Of a DNA stretch of 64,000 bases, positions 31,774-40,934 are shown one piece after another (position 1 is the first letter of the stretch; every line of letters begins with the position of its first letter). Both the position numbers and the translations under genes were made by a program. Source of the stretch: Bacillus sp. MM2020_1 (GTDB lineage: Bacteria; Bacillota; Bacilli; Bacillales; Cytobacillaceae); NCBI GenBank assembly GCA_011250595.1, contig JAANMP010000004.1, forward strand, positions 62,001-126,000, in the 5' to 3' direction. The notes beneath the pieces were generated by a model, which was given only the letters and a program-made list of their open reading frames with translations, was not told where the DNA came from and did no database searches.

Positions 31774-34140
31774 ATGGAAATGGAAAAAATGGGTATAAAC
31801 CAAGGGAAAAGGCAAGAGGCCCTGAGGAATAGTTTCTTGAAATCTATTTGTGTCGGTACGTTATTATTGGTTTTTACTGTTCTTTTAGTTGGTGGATTCT
31901 GGATTTTTAAAACGGAAGCACCAAGACCACTTGTGGTCACTGAAAATGGAGAAGTGCTTTTTACGAAAGACTCCATTAAAGGCGGACAAGCAGTTTTTCA
32001 AAAATATGCCCTGATGGATTATGGCAGTGTATTAGGAAATGGTTCGTACATGGGTCCAGATTATACTGCGGAAGCATTAAAAATCTATACAGAAGGTATG
32101 CATGAATTCTATGCTCAAAAGAATGAAAATGCATCATTTAAGAATCTAACGGCAGCAGAGAAAACAGTCATCCGTGAAACGGTAAAGGAGGAAATGCGCC
32201 ATAATCGTTATCATAAAAACGAGGATACACTTGTTTTAACAGAGGCACAGGTTTACGGTTTACAACAAGTAAGAAGTTATTATCACGAAGTATTTACGAA
32301 AGGTGATGGCTGGGGCTTACAAGGTAAGTTAATTAAAGAAAAGGATTTACCTAGTACAAACCGTGCATGGGTAGCAAAAGGTGATCAAATCACACAAGTT
32401 GCCGATTTCTTCTTCTGGACTGCGTGGTTATCAAGTACCAACCGCCCAGGCGATAAAATTTCCTTTACCAATAACTGGCCTTATTATGAAGATGCGGGGA
32501 ATGTAATGACCTACTCATCCATTCTTTGGAGTGGGGTCAGTATTACCGTTCTTTCGCTCTTTATGGCATTGATTTTGTATGTGTTCTACCGATATCATTT
32601 AGGAATGAAAGAGGCGTATACGCCTGGTAATTTTCCAAAAATAAACTTGAATACGATCCCTGTTACTTTATCACAAGTTAAAGCGGTTAAGTATTTTGTA
32701 ATCGTTTCGTTGCTCTTCTTTATTCAAGTTATGTTCGGGGCGCTTCTAGCTCATTATTATACGGAACCTGAGAGCTTCTTTGGAATAAAGTGGATTGCAG
32801 AATTACTGCCGTTTAGCATCGCGAAAGGAATCCACCTCCAACTTGCTATCTTCTGGATTGCGACGTCTTGGTTGGGACTAGGTATTTATGTGGCCCCGCT
32901 TGTGGGCGGTCACGAACCAAAGCGCCAGGGGCTGCTTGTCGATATTTTATTCTGGGCATTAGTCGTATTGGTGTTTGGCAGTATGCTTGGGCAATGGTTA
33001 GGAGTAAAAGGATACCTAGGTAACAACTGGTTTATGTTTGGCCACCAAGGCTGGGAGTACTTAGAGTTAGGGCGCTTCTGGCAGTATATTTTAGCACTTG
33101 GAATGATTATTTGGTTATTCATTCTGTTTAGAGGAATAAGGAGCGCGCTAAAGCGTGAGTCCGATCGAGGCGGTCTTGTTCATCTGCTCTTTTATGCCTC
33201 GATTGCCGTGCCGTTATTCTATGGATTTGCCTTTTTAATTCAACCAGATACTAGCTATACGATGGCAGATTACTGGCGCTGGTGGATTGTTCATTTGTGG
33301 GTGGAGGGGATTTTTGAAGTCTTTGCCGTTGTTATTATTGGGTTCTTATTAGTTCAAATGAAGCTGGTAACAAAGAAATCCACGGTTAAGGCCTTATATT
33401 TCCAAATTACGATATTACTAGGCAGTGGTGTAATCGGAATTGGTCACCATTATTACTATAATGGCTCAGCAGAAGTTTGGATCGGATTAGGTTCTGTCTT
33501 CTCAGCGTTAGAGATTATTCCACTTACCTTACTGATTCTTGAAGCCTATGAACAATATAAAATGCTTCGTGATGGAGGAGTCGATTTCCCATATAAATCA
33601 ACTTTTTGGTTCTTAATTTCAACCGCACTTTGGAATTTAGTGGGTGCAGGGGTCTTAGGATTCTTGATTAACCTTCCCGCTGTCAATTATTTTGAGCATG
33701 GTCAGCAGTTAACCCCTGCTCACGGTCATGCAGCGATGATGGGCGTGTATGGAATGTTCGCCATTTCCTTACTTCTGTTTGCTTTACGAAATGTAGTCGA
33801 TCCGAAGGTCTGGAATGACAAGTTGCTCAAAATTGTTTGCTGGTTGTTAAACATTGGATTAGCAGGGATGGTCTTCATTACCTTGCTGCCAATCGGTTTG
33901 GTTCAGTTGAAGCTTGCTTATGAACAGGGCTATTGGGCTTCGCGTGATCCAAAAATCCTTTATGGTCAAGATTTGGTGCATAATTTGCTCTTAATACGTG
34001 CGGTTCCAGATACGATTTTCTTGCTTGGGGTAATTGGCTTAGTTTACTTCAGTATAAAAGTGTTCTTTAATCTTCGCAAACCGACACATGGTGAAAATGA
34101 GCCACTACCTGTTGTGGATTTAACCTTGGAGGAAGACTAA
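31774..34140 (+). CDS. norB: Quinol-dependent nitric oxide reductase (qNOR)
   Basis: 788 aa, the length of fused qNOR rather than the short cytochrome-linked NorB. The N-terminal part resembles the NorC-like extension (from about residue 60: GGQAVFQKYALMDYGSVLGN), followed by 12 or so helices. Histidine ligands for haem and Fe(B) are visible in KGIHLQLAIFWIATSW, VHLWVEGIFEVFAVV and GHHYYYNG, and HGHAAMMGVYGMFA near the end. It reduces NO to N2O using menaquinol, for detoxification or denitrification. ATG 31774 after AAAAGGTG is preferred to GTG 31741. Confidence 0.92.
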   Translation: MEMEKMGINQGKRQEALRNSFLKSICVGTLLLVFTVLLVGGFWIFKTEAPRPLVVTENGEVLFTKDSIKGGQAVFQKYALMDYGSVLGNGSYMGPDYTAEALKIYTEGMHEFYAQKNENASFKNLTAAEKTVIRETVKEEMRHNRYHKNEDTLVLTEAQVYGLQQVRSYYHEVFTKGDGWGLQGKLIKEKDLPSTNRAWVAKGDQITQVADFFFWTAWLSSTNRPGDKISFTNNWPYYEDAGNVMTYSSILWSGVSITVLSLFMALILYVFYRYHLGMKEAYTPGNFPKINLNTIPVTLSQVKAVKYFVIVSLLFFIQVMFGALLAHYYTEPESFFGIKWIAELLPFSIAKGIHLQLAIFWIATSWLGLGIYVAPLVGGHEPKRQGLLVDILFWALVVLVFGSMLGQWLGVKGYLGNNWFMFGHQGWEYLELGRFWQYILALGMIIWLFILFRGIRSALKRESDRGGLVHLLFYASIAVPLFYGFAFLIQPDTSYTMADYWRWWIVHLWVEGIFEVFAVVIIGFLLVQMKLVTKKSTVKALYFQITILLGSGVIGIGHHYYYNGSAEVWIGLGSVFSALEIIPLTLLILEAYEQYKMLRDGGVDFPYKSTFWFLISTALWNLVGAGVLGFLINLPAVNYFEHGQQLTPAHGHAAMMGVYGMFAISLLLFALRNVVDPKVWNDKLLKIVCWLLNIGLAGMVFITLLPIGLVQLKLAYEQGYWASRDPKILYGQDLVHNLLLIRAVPDTIFLLGVIGLVYFSIKVFFNLRKPTHGENEPLPVVDLTLEED

Positions 34141-34384
34141 GGCTAAGAAAAAAGGGTTTTTAAGAGGGTTAATTGAAGTATATAGAGAGGGGCTGCATCT
34201 TTTTTGCGGCTCCTCTTGATTCTAAAGATTACAATATTGATTTGATTCAGTACATGATCAAGAGGATAGAAGATTAAAAAAAGCTGGGTTCCTTTCTAAC
34301 TTAGGAAAAACCAGTTAGGTAACAATAAAAGTTCCTCGAAAAGATTTTAATAGGTTTGTCCTTTGGTTTGCTTTCAGACCTCCA

Positions 34385-35287
34385 TTACGGTGAGGTAGTA
34401 GAAGTCTGTCCTTTTTTTGCAACTTTTAATTCTAGTTTTTCGCTTAAGAAAGTGGAGCCAAGTACCAGGATGCCGCCAATCATTTGTATCCATGTCATGC
34501 CTTCATGTAAGAAAAGCGCGGCGATGATTACGGCTGAAATCGGATCAATATAACTAAGCACAGCAATTGTTTGCCCTTTGAGCTCTCGAATCGATGTAAA
34601 ATATAAAAAATAAGCCAACCCGGTATGCACAGTACCAAGGATTAAGATAAAAATAATCGAAGTAGAGTTTAAACCAGTAAAATTAAGATTTCCCTGCCAA
34701 AGGATATAGGGAAGCAGGACCAAAGCGGCTGCCATTAATTGCACTAACGTGGTTTCAAACCCGGATAAATTTTTGATGAATTTGTTCATTAAAATCACAC
34801 TTGCATATAATGCGGCCGCTAAAAGACCATAGAGAATACCTACGATATGATTCTGCGAACTGTCAGTACTACCTGATCCGGGATTAACGATTAAAAATAG
34901 ACCAATCATTGCGGTGATGATGCAAATAACTTTTACACTCGTTAGTTTTTCTTTCAGAACCCAAGGTGCTAAAATCATCACAAAGATTGGCGCAAAGTAA
35001 TAGCTAATGGTGGCGTTGGATATCGACGTAAACCGATAGGCTTCAAATAAACATATCCAATTAAGGCCAATCGCCGCCCCTGATAATAACAGCAGCAGGG
35101 CATTATCTTTTAATGCTTGATAAGATGGCTTTTGTTTGACAAGGAAACTAACAATCAGCAGAAAGAGACTTCCGATTACCCCTCGTAAGAATGCAATTTC
35201 ACTTGAAGATAGATCAATCTTTTTGACAAAAACGCCAATGCTTCCAAAAATAAGCATGGTCATGATAAGTCTCATTTTCCCTTTCAA
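34385..35287 (-). CDS. EamA/RhaT-family DMT transporter
   Basis: 300 aa, ten membrane helices in two EamA repeats. IFGSIGVFVKKIDLSSSEI opens the first, and LAYFLYFTSIRELKGQTIAV then SYIDPISAVIIAALFLHEG are the usual end of the second. Members export amino acids, sugars or drugs; the substrate cannot be told. Minus strand, alone. The ATG is preceded by GGGGGAAATCG. Confidence 0.85.
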   Translation of the reverse strand: MKGKMRLIMTMLIFGSIGVFVKKIDLSSSEIAFLRGVIGSLFLLIVSFLVKQKPSYQALKDNALLLLLSGAAIGLNWICLFEAYRFTSISNATISYYFAPIFVMILAPWVLKEKLTSVKVICIITAMIGLFLIVNPGSGSTDSSQNHIVGILYGLLAAALYASVILMNKFIKNLSGFETTLVQLMAAALVLLPYILWQGNLNFTGLNSTSIIFILILGTVHTGLAYFLYFTSIRELKGQTIAVLSYIDPISAVIIAALFLHEGMTWIQMIGGILVLGSTFLSEKLELKVAKKGQTSTTSP

Positions 35288-35478
35288 GTCGATTTCCCCC
35301 TATTTCTTAATCCAAAAACAAAATGAATTATGTACTTTTATCAGCCTATTAAAAAAGCAAAACTTCTTTATAAAAGAGCTTCCTCATAAGACAACATATT
35401 ACCATTATACAAACGGAAGTAGGAGGAATAAAACTCCTCTTTTTAAATAATTGGACAGGTTTAGGGTGTTTGCCTTTA

Positions 35479-35506
35479 CACATAAAGGACTTGCTTCATA
35501 TTTTAA
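35479..35506 (+). promoter_or_regulatory. Sigma-K-type promoter
   Basis: AC (35479-35480), 17 nt, then CATATTTTA (35498-35506), an exact fit to the mother-cell sigma-K consensus AC-N17-CATANNNTA. It lies 31 nt before the Phe/Arg/Pro-rich protein gene. Confidence 0.5.
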
Positions 35507-35536
35507 GAGTAGGTTCAATTATGAAGGAGGATGTAC

Positions 35537-35812
35537 ATGCAATTAGATTATCAGCAAGCGCGCCGTTTAGAGGGGCAAATGATAAAGTTTAAAAATAGCC
35601 AAGGGGAATGGTCCATTGGAAGAGTTGTAAAGGTAAAAAATGATGGTCTTGAGATTGAAGAATTAAATTCTTCAAGTGCTAATGATGGATACGGATTTGG
35701 CTTTTTTAATCGGAGACCGTTTTTTAGACCGCCATTTTTTAGAAGATCATTTTTTAGACCACCTGTTTTCTTCCCATTTGTTGGATTTGGATTCTCACCT
35801 TTCTTCTTTTAA
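35537..35812 (+). CDS. Probable spore-coat-type protein rich in Phe, Arg and Pro
   Basis: 91 aa. The first half is a small soluble domain (ARRLEGQMIKFKNSQGEWSI, VVKVKNDGLEIEELNSS) that looks like a beta-barrel. The second half is low complexity, NRRPFFRPPFFRRSFFRPPV, coded by near-repeats of TTTTTTAGACC. Such tails are common in spore surface and coat-associated proteins of Bacillus, and the sigma-K-type promoter supports late mother-cell expression. ATG 35537 follows AAGGAGG by 6 nt; ATG 35531 is too close to the site. Confidence 0.6.
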   Translation: MQLDYQQARRLEGQMIKFKNSQGEWSIGRVVKVKNDGLEIEELNSSSANDGYGFGFFNRRPFFRPPFFRRSFFRPPVFFPFVGFGFSPFFF

Positions 35813-35818
35813 TATCTA

Positions 35819-35850
35819 AAAAAACATTGGGAGCTAAATCCCAATGTTTT
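35819..35850. terminator. Bidirectional terminator
   Basis: AAAACATTGGGA and TCCCAATGTTTT pair around a 6-nt loop, flanked by A-run and T-run; it serves the coat-like gene and the convergent EamA gene. Confidence 0.85.
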
Positions 35851-36748
35851 AACTTCCTAAAGAGATGGACTCCACTTTAGTTTTAGGCATTTTAACATTT
35901 CCCGCCATAATTCCACCTAAAATAAGAACAACTCCGAGCCATTGTGAAAGGCTTACGTCCTCGGCTAAGACAAGTGATGACAAAATAACAGCAACGGGAA
36001 GTTCAGAGGCTGTTAATATGGTTCCAAGTCCTGGGCCGATATGCTTCATTCCAATTGAAAATAAGAGCGGCGGCAAGGCTACTCCAAATAACCCAAGGAA
36101 CAATCCATACGGTGCTACGCCCATTAAAACGGGTAAATGGATTAAATCCGTTGGCGTGAAAAACAAGAAAACAGTGATCAATCCGCCAGTGGAGAGCAGT
36201 GCGCTTTTCTGTACAGGTGGTGTATCTTTTTCCACAGAGCCGCTAACAAAGATGAGAGCGGTATACGTTAAAGCAGAAAGCAGCCCCCAAACTGTTCCCT
36301 GCCATGATATTTCGACGCCGCCTTCAGCAATAATGCCCGCTGCTAGAATGGAGCCGATGATTAGAATACCAATCGAAACCATTTTCCCGTTACTTGGTAT
36401 TTTTTTATAAACAATCCATTCAAAAAAAGTACCAATCCATACAAATTGAAATAAAAAGATGATCGCAAGTGATGCATCAAGGGTTTGCAGGGACTGATAA
36501 TAAAATACTCCAGTTAAACCAAGTGGAATTCCTGATAAAAGTAATTTTCCTATTTTAGGCAGCGTAAGTTTTTTCTTTTTCGAAAAAAGAGCGACTACCC
36601 AGATGAGCAAGGTCCCAAGTAAGTATTGAGATCCTGTTACCTGTGTCACGGTAAAACCGGCCGAGTAGGCAAGCTTTACAAAGGTTGATAATACTCCGTA
36701 ACAGCATCCTCCTAAAAAAACGATGAGTGCGTATTGCCAAGTTTTCAT
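35849..36748 (-). CDS. EamA-family DMT transporter
   Basis: 299 aa, ten helices. FLGGCCYGVLSTFVKLAYSA starts the first repeat, and GPGLGTILTASELPVAVILS then LAEDVSLSQWLGVVLILGG the end of the second. It is not close to the other EamA protein at 34385. The ATG follows AAGGAG. Its leader holds a complete terminator hairpin (36772-36810) and its promoter overlaps a Fur-like site (36890-36904). Confidence 0.85.
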   Translation of the reverse strand: MKTWQYALIVFLGGCCYGVLSTFVKLAYSAGFTVTQVTGSQYLLGTLLIWVVALFSKKKKLTLPKIGKLLLSGIPLGLTGVFYYQSLQTLDASLAIIFLFQFVWIGTFFEWIVYKKIPSNGKMVSIGILIIGSILAAGIIAEGGVEISWQGTVWGLLSALTYTALIFVSGSVEKDTPPVQKSALLSTGGLITVFLFFTPTDLIHLPVLMGVAPYGLFLGLFGVALPPLLFSIGMKHIGPGLGTILTASELPVAVILSSLVLAEDVSLSQWLGVVLILGGIMAGNVKMPKTKVESISLGS

Positions 36749-36771
36749 TTTTTCTACTCCTTTCAGTCCAT

Positions 36772-36810
36772 AAAAAAAGCCACACAGCTCTTATGTGAAA
36801 GCTGTGTGGC
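36772..36810 (-). terminator. Terminator hairpin inside the EamA leader (possible attenuator)
   Basis: On the minus strand GCCACACAGCT / AGCTGTGTGGC form a perfect stem followed by seven T, ending 24 nt before the EamA start codon. It must be read through for expression from the upstream promoter. Its stem base and T-run match the terminator at 8425-8462. Confidence 0.7.
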
Positions 36811-36876
36811 GAAAATAGAGATACCTCTAGAAAAGTCCACGAACAAATAAATTTTGATATTTAATTTAACTTTGTT

Positions 36877-36905
36877 ACTTTAAACCAAATGATAATGAAT
36901 GTCAA
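36877..36905 (-). promoter_or_regulatory. EamA promoter with overlapping Fur-like site
   Basis: Minus strand: TTGACA (36905-36900), 17 nt, TAAAGT (36882-36877). TGATAATGAATGTCA (36890-36904) matches the 15-nt Fur core TGATAATnATTATCA at 12 of 14 defined positions and covers the -35 element. Confidence 0.4.
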
Positions 36906-37062
36906 TGGAATTTTGTCTCAAAATAGAGCAGTCCTTATTGAACGCTCTATTTTGTTATTTCTTCCTTAAAACCATACCTTCCTTTGTAATAAACTTGAAT
37001 AACGTAAATTGTATGAAATGGATGATTTCAATTCATATTAAATGAAAGGAGGCATCAAGGAA

Positions 37063-37965
37063 ATGAATTTTACTTGGTTATTTGGGCTATTATTTTTATC
37101 TCAACAAGTGAATATGCCGGACAGCTTATTAATTACTAACAACGGGCCCCCTTTATCGGTTGTTAATTGCACTGATTTAACGATTAACTTACCTGGCTTA
37201 CCTATTATTAATACAGGAAAGTTAAAAAAATGTATGGATCAAATTGACAAACATGTTTCTAAAATGCCTAAAAATGCAATGAAAGATGAGTCCGGAAAAA
37301 TTATACCCGAACATGTTGGTTATCGCTTATATCGTCAAAGGTTCACAGAAAAAGTTTTTTCTTATTATTTTAACAATGGTGCATCTAAAATAGAGGTCCC
37401 CTTACTTGCCATTTATCCTAGAGTTGACAGTGAATTACTTGGAAATATTCAAAATGAAAAAATCGGAAAATATGTAACATCCTTCAACGCGTCTAACAAA
37501 GGACGAACTAATAACATTTATCTCGCAACAGAGGCTATTAATAATTTTGTTCTTTTCCCAGGTGAAATATTTTCCTTCAATAAAGTTGTTGGAAAAAGAA
37601 CAGCAGGAAAAGGATACTTGCCTGCACCAGTGATCCTAAGAGGAGAATTAGCAAAAGATATTGGCGGTGGAATCTGTCAGGTATCATCTACCCTATTTAA
37701 TGCAGTAGATAATGCCGGATTAGAAGTTACTCAGCGTTCCTCACACAGCAAAAAGGTAACATACATTCCACCTGGGCGGGATGCAACCGTTAGTTGGAAC
37801 GGACCAGATTTTGTTTTTAAAAATAAATACAATCAACCAATTCTAATACAATCAAAAACAGAAGGAAACAAGTTAACCATTGAGATATATTCTTCAGATG
37901 TCATTAACTATACTCCTAAAAAAGTGCCACACCTTCCTTATGATCAAAATCACCTACCCAAGTAA
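37063..37965 (+). CDS. VanW-family protein
   Basis: 300 aa. A hydrophobic N-terminus (FTWLFGLLFLSQQV) suggests membrane anchoring or export. Middle and end contain the VanW pattern: RTNNIYLATEAINNFVLFPG, then FSFNKVVGKRTAGKGYLPAP, DIGGGICQVSSTLFNAV. VanW occurs in glycopeptide-resistance clusters but its role is unknown, and most Firmicute copies, including this one with no van genes nearby, are unrelated to resistance. ATG 37063 follows AAAGGAGG by 10 nt. Confidence 0.88.
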   Translation: MNFTWLFGLLFLSQQVNMPDSLLITNNGPPLSVVNCTDLTINLPGLPIINTGKLKKCMDQIDKHVSKMPKNAMKDESGKIIPEHVGYRLYRQRFTEKVFSYYFNNGASKIEVPLLAIYPRVDSELLGNIQNEKIGKYVTSFNASNKGRTNNIYLATEAINNFVLFPGEIFSFNKVVGKRTAGKGYLPAPVILRGELAKDIGGGICQVSSTLFNAVDNAGLEVTQRSSHSKKVTYIPPGRDATVSWNGPDFVFKNKYNQPILIQSKTEGNKLTIEIYSSDVINYTPKKVPHLPYDQNHLPK

Positions 37966-38078
37966 GGTTATTGGATCGATCTTCTTTGATATTAGTATAA
38001 AGCAATATAAAGGCACAACACTTGCTGAGACTAAGAGTACGTTTGGGATTCAATTAACATAAACATGATTAAACTACA

Positions 38079-38120
38079 ACTGCCTGTCTCTTATTTTGAG
38101 AGACAGGCAGTTATTTTTTG
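38079..38120 (+). terminator. Rho-independent terminator
   Basis: ACTGCCTGTCTCT and AGAGACAGGCAGT form a 13-bp stem around a 7-8 nt loop, followed by TATTTTTT; it ends the VanW transcript. Confidence 0.9.
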
Positions 38121-38132
38121 CTACCTGAAAGG

Positions 38133-38162
38133 TGAATACTAAGCATGTAAAAAATCAAACTA
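38133..38162 (+). promoter_or_regulatory. Sigma-G-type promoter of the ger operon
   Basis: TGAATA (38133-38138), 17 nt, CAAACTA (38156-38162), close to the forespore sigma-G consensus TGMATA / CATNNTA (one mismatch). Ger receptor operons are transcribed by sigma-G, so the match is expected. Confidence 0.5.
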
Positions 38163-38278
38163 GACCCTCCTATTTTACCTTCTGAACAACTGTGAAAATA
38201 AAGTAAGGTTGTCCTTATACTTCGTACATAAAGACCCCTAAAACTGGAAAACTATATAAAAGTTGGGGGTGGTTTAAA

Positions 38279-39820
38279 TTGAAGAAAAGAATCGTAAAGA
38301 CGCTTTTTAAGAAGTTCAATACAGAACCACAATTTCAGGAACAGTCCAATACAAAGGATATTGAACGAAAAAAACAAGATATTAGCAGCCATTATGAGCA
38401 AAATTTAGAGACATTTAAGTCTATTTTCAGTTTTCCTAAAAATACGGATATTAAAGTTCGCGAGTTTACCATTCGTGCACTCAATCGCCGTGCCTATATT
38501 ATTTTCATAAGTACAATGGTTGACATACAAAGAATTCAGGAAGGCATTGTGGAACCGCTCCTTGAAAATGAGCTGACTACAGGGAAAATTGCAGATATTG
38601 TTTCATACCCCATCGAAAAAACATCCACAAATATTGGGGAAATTACGGAATTTATAACAGGTGGGATAACAGCTCTCTTTATAGATGGTGACACCCAATG
38701 CCATTTATTTGAAACAACCGATATTCCCGGCCGTTCTATAGAGAAGTCAGATAATGAAGTGATTGTTAAAGGGGCAAAAGAAGCTTTTAATGAAAGAGTA
38801 ATTAATAATATTGCCTTACTTCGTAAAAAAATTAAAAACGAAAATCTGATCGTGGAGTCTCAGGTTATTTCCAAACGATCAAGAAACGATGTATTTCTTG
38901 TCTACCAACAGGACCTTGCAAATGATGAACTCCTTCAAACCATTAAAGATAAGTTAACTTTGCTTGATACTGATAGAATTCTCGATTTAAGTATCCTGGA
39001 GCAATATTTAGAAGAACGACCAAGGTCGCTATTCCCAACGATACTTTATACAGAACGTCCTGACCGGGCAGCCTCATTCATTGAAGAGGGTCATATTGTT
39101 ATACTCATGTCCAATTCACCAAGCTGCCTGATCCTGCCGGCAACCTTTTGGGCCTTAATGCATTCACCGGAGAATCATTACTTGCGTGCACCTTATGGTA
39201 ATTTTATTCGGTTATTGCGACTACTTGCTTTTCTTGTCGCTGTGTTTTCCTCTTCTTTTTATATTGCGATTACAAACTATCATGTTGGAATGATTCCACC
39301 GGATTTGTTAATGGCGTTCGCCGGAACAAGGGAAAGAGTTCCCTTTCCATCCATCATTGAAATCTTGATGATGGAAGTAGCCTTTGAACTTATTAGGGAA
39401 GCTGGATTACGTGTTCCAACCCCTATTGGGCCAACCATCGGGATTGTAGGTGCCTTAATTCTTGGTCAAGCTGCCGTTCAAGCGAATATCATTAGCCCAA
39501 TTGTCATTATTGTCATTGCCTTAAGCGGCTTGAGCTCATTTATTATTAGTGATTTAAGTATGAATTTTGCGATTCGCATCACACGCCTTGTGTTTATTTC
39601 CTCGGCAGGTTTTTTGGGTGTTTATGGGTTGACTGCCTTATGTATGGCCTTTCTCTTTTATTTAGTGTCTTTAAAATCATTTGGCACACCTTACTTTGCT
39701 CCGATGACGCCGCATTTCTTCTCGTCAAAGGACCTTATTATTCGTCATCTTCCAATAAAAGAAAGGTTCCGCCCCGGTTATTTAAAACCAAAGGATATGG
39801 TCAAACAAAGAAAGGAATAA
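38279..39820 (+). CDS. Spore germinant receptor subunit A (GerA family)
   Basis: 513 aa. Hydrophilic N-terminal half (about 1-240) with VREFTIRALNRRAYIIFIS and VDIQRIQEGIVEPLL, then ERPRSLFPTILYTERPDRAA and membrane helices with PPDLLMAFAGTRERVPFPSI and REAGLRVPTPIGPTIGIVGA, all characteristic of GerAA/GerKA. It forms the A subunit of a receptor in the inner spore membrane. The TTG start follows GGGGGTGG. First gene of the ger operon; ends 7 nt before the next. Confidence 0.93.
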   Translation: MKKRIVKTLFKKFNTEPQFQEQSNTKDIERKKQDISSHYEQNLETFKSIFSFPKNTDIKVREFTIRALNRRAYIIFISTMVDIQRIQEGIVEPLLENELTTGKIADIVSYPIEKTSTNIGEITEFITGGITALFIDGDTQCHLFETTDIPGRSIEKSDNEVIVKGAKEAFNERVINNIALLRKKIKNENLIVESQVISKRSRNDVFLVYQQDLANDELLQTIKDKLTLLDTDRILDLSILEQYLEERPRSLFPTILYTERPDRAASFIEEGHIVILMSNSPSCLILPATFWALMHSPENHYLRAPYGNFIRLLRLLAFLVAVFSSSFYIAITNYHVGMIPPDLLMAFAGTRERVPFPSIIEILMMEVAFELIREAGLRVPTPIGPTIGIVGALILGQAAVQANIISPIVIIVIALSGLSSFIISDLSMNFAIRITRLVFISSAGFLGVYGLTALCMAFLFYLVSLKSFGTPYFAPMTPHFFSSKDLIIRHLPIKERFRPGYLKPKDMVKQRKE

Positions 39821-39827
39821 AAAATAT

Positions 39828-40934
39828 ATGAAGCAGCAAGGAAATCTTGGCATACGTGAATATGTATCCATTGCTATATTAATGGTGGGTGCAAAGGCAA
39901 TGGAAGATACACCAACCCATCTTTATAGTAAAGTACAGAACGCATCATGGATGATTCCGATCCTGTCAGCAGGTTTATTTTTTATTCCACTCTTTTTATT
40001 ACTAAAGACCTTGACGCTGTTCAAAGACAAAGATTTATTTTCCGTTATTCAAAAATTACTTGGAAAATACCTTGGTTTTATCGTGTGCCTTCTTATCTTT
40101 TTGATTAGTTCCTATGCCATTTCGTTTGATACTAGGTCCTATGCAAATATTATTCGAATGTTCTATTTTAAAACCACGCCTAATCTCATTATCTATGCCC
40201 TCTTAATGGCCGTTTGTACATATGGTGCTAAAAAAGGGATTCAGCATATCGGCTCGGTTGCTTACCTAATCGTGTACCTTGTAGTGGTCTCTTTGTGGTT
40301 TGCTTTAATGTTAAGTACTCAAGAAAGTACGATACAGGCAATATTTCCAATCTGGGGTCCTGGTAAATTAGAAATTTTGAAGCAAAGCTCTCAGAGGGTG
40401 ACTCTTTTTGCTGACTTTTTTCTGTTTACTATGTTCATTCCGTTTCTTACATCCATTAAAGAATTTAAAAAAGGCACATGGTTAGCCTTTGTTTATGTCA
40501 GTATCCAAATTAGTGTGGCGATTCTTATTTTCATATGTATGTTTGATGTAGGCATGGGTGGAATAGGTTACCCATTCCATACAGCCATTCGTTTTATTTC
40601 AATAGGATCCTTTCTACCGAATGTTGAAATCATCTTCTTCGTCACATGGTTAATGTCTGCTTTTATACGCTTTACTGCATATCTCTATCTAAATACCCTT
40701 ATGTTCGGTCATCTTTTTAAAATTAAAGACTTTGAATACTTAATTCCATCACTTGCGACCATTTATTTATTGATTGGAAGCATACCTGAAGCAGCCGTTA
40801 CTGTGAGCACAGAATTTAAAGCGGTATCCCTAAATATAGCCGGACCTACGTTTGCTGCCATTTCGCTCATTTTATGGTTAGCGGCACTGTTAAAAGGAGA
40901 ATTTAAACATGAAAAAAACAGGAACAGTATGTAA
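39828..40934 (+). CDS. Spore germinant receptor subunit B (GerB family permease)
   Basis: 368 aa, about ten helices, resembling amino-acid permeases. GNLGIREYVSIAILMVGAKA is the family start and TRSYANIIRMFYFKTTPN a conserved interhelix region. The B subunit is thought to bind the germinant. The ATG follows AAAGGAA. Its 3' end overlaps the C-subunit gene by 26 nt. Confidence 0.92.
   Translation: MKQQGNLGIREYVSIAILMVGAKAMEDTPTHLYSKVQNASWMIPILSAGLFFIPLFLLLKTLTLFKDKDLFSVIQKLLGKYLGFIVCLLIFLISSYAISFDTRSYANIIRMFYFKTTPNLIIYALLMAVCTYGAKKGIQHIGSVAYLIVYLVVVSLWFALMLSTQESTIQAIFPIWGPGKLEILKQSSQRVTLFADFFLFTMFIPFLTSIKEFKKGTWLAFVYVSIQISVAILIFICMFDVGMGGIGYPFHTAIRFISIGSFLPNVEIIFFVTWLMSAFIRFTAYLYLNTLMFGHLFKIKDFEYLIPSLATIYLLIGSIPEAAVTVSTEFKAVSLNIAGPTFAAISLILWLAALLKGEFKHEKNRNSM

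Noticed and set aside
34184-34219. Stem AGAGGGGCTGC / GCGGCTCCTCT after the qNOR gene as a terminator
   Set aside because: The stem is imperfect and no T-run follows it, so I do not list it as a terminator.
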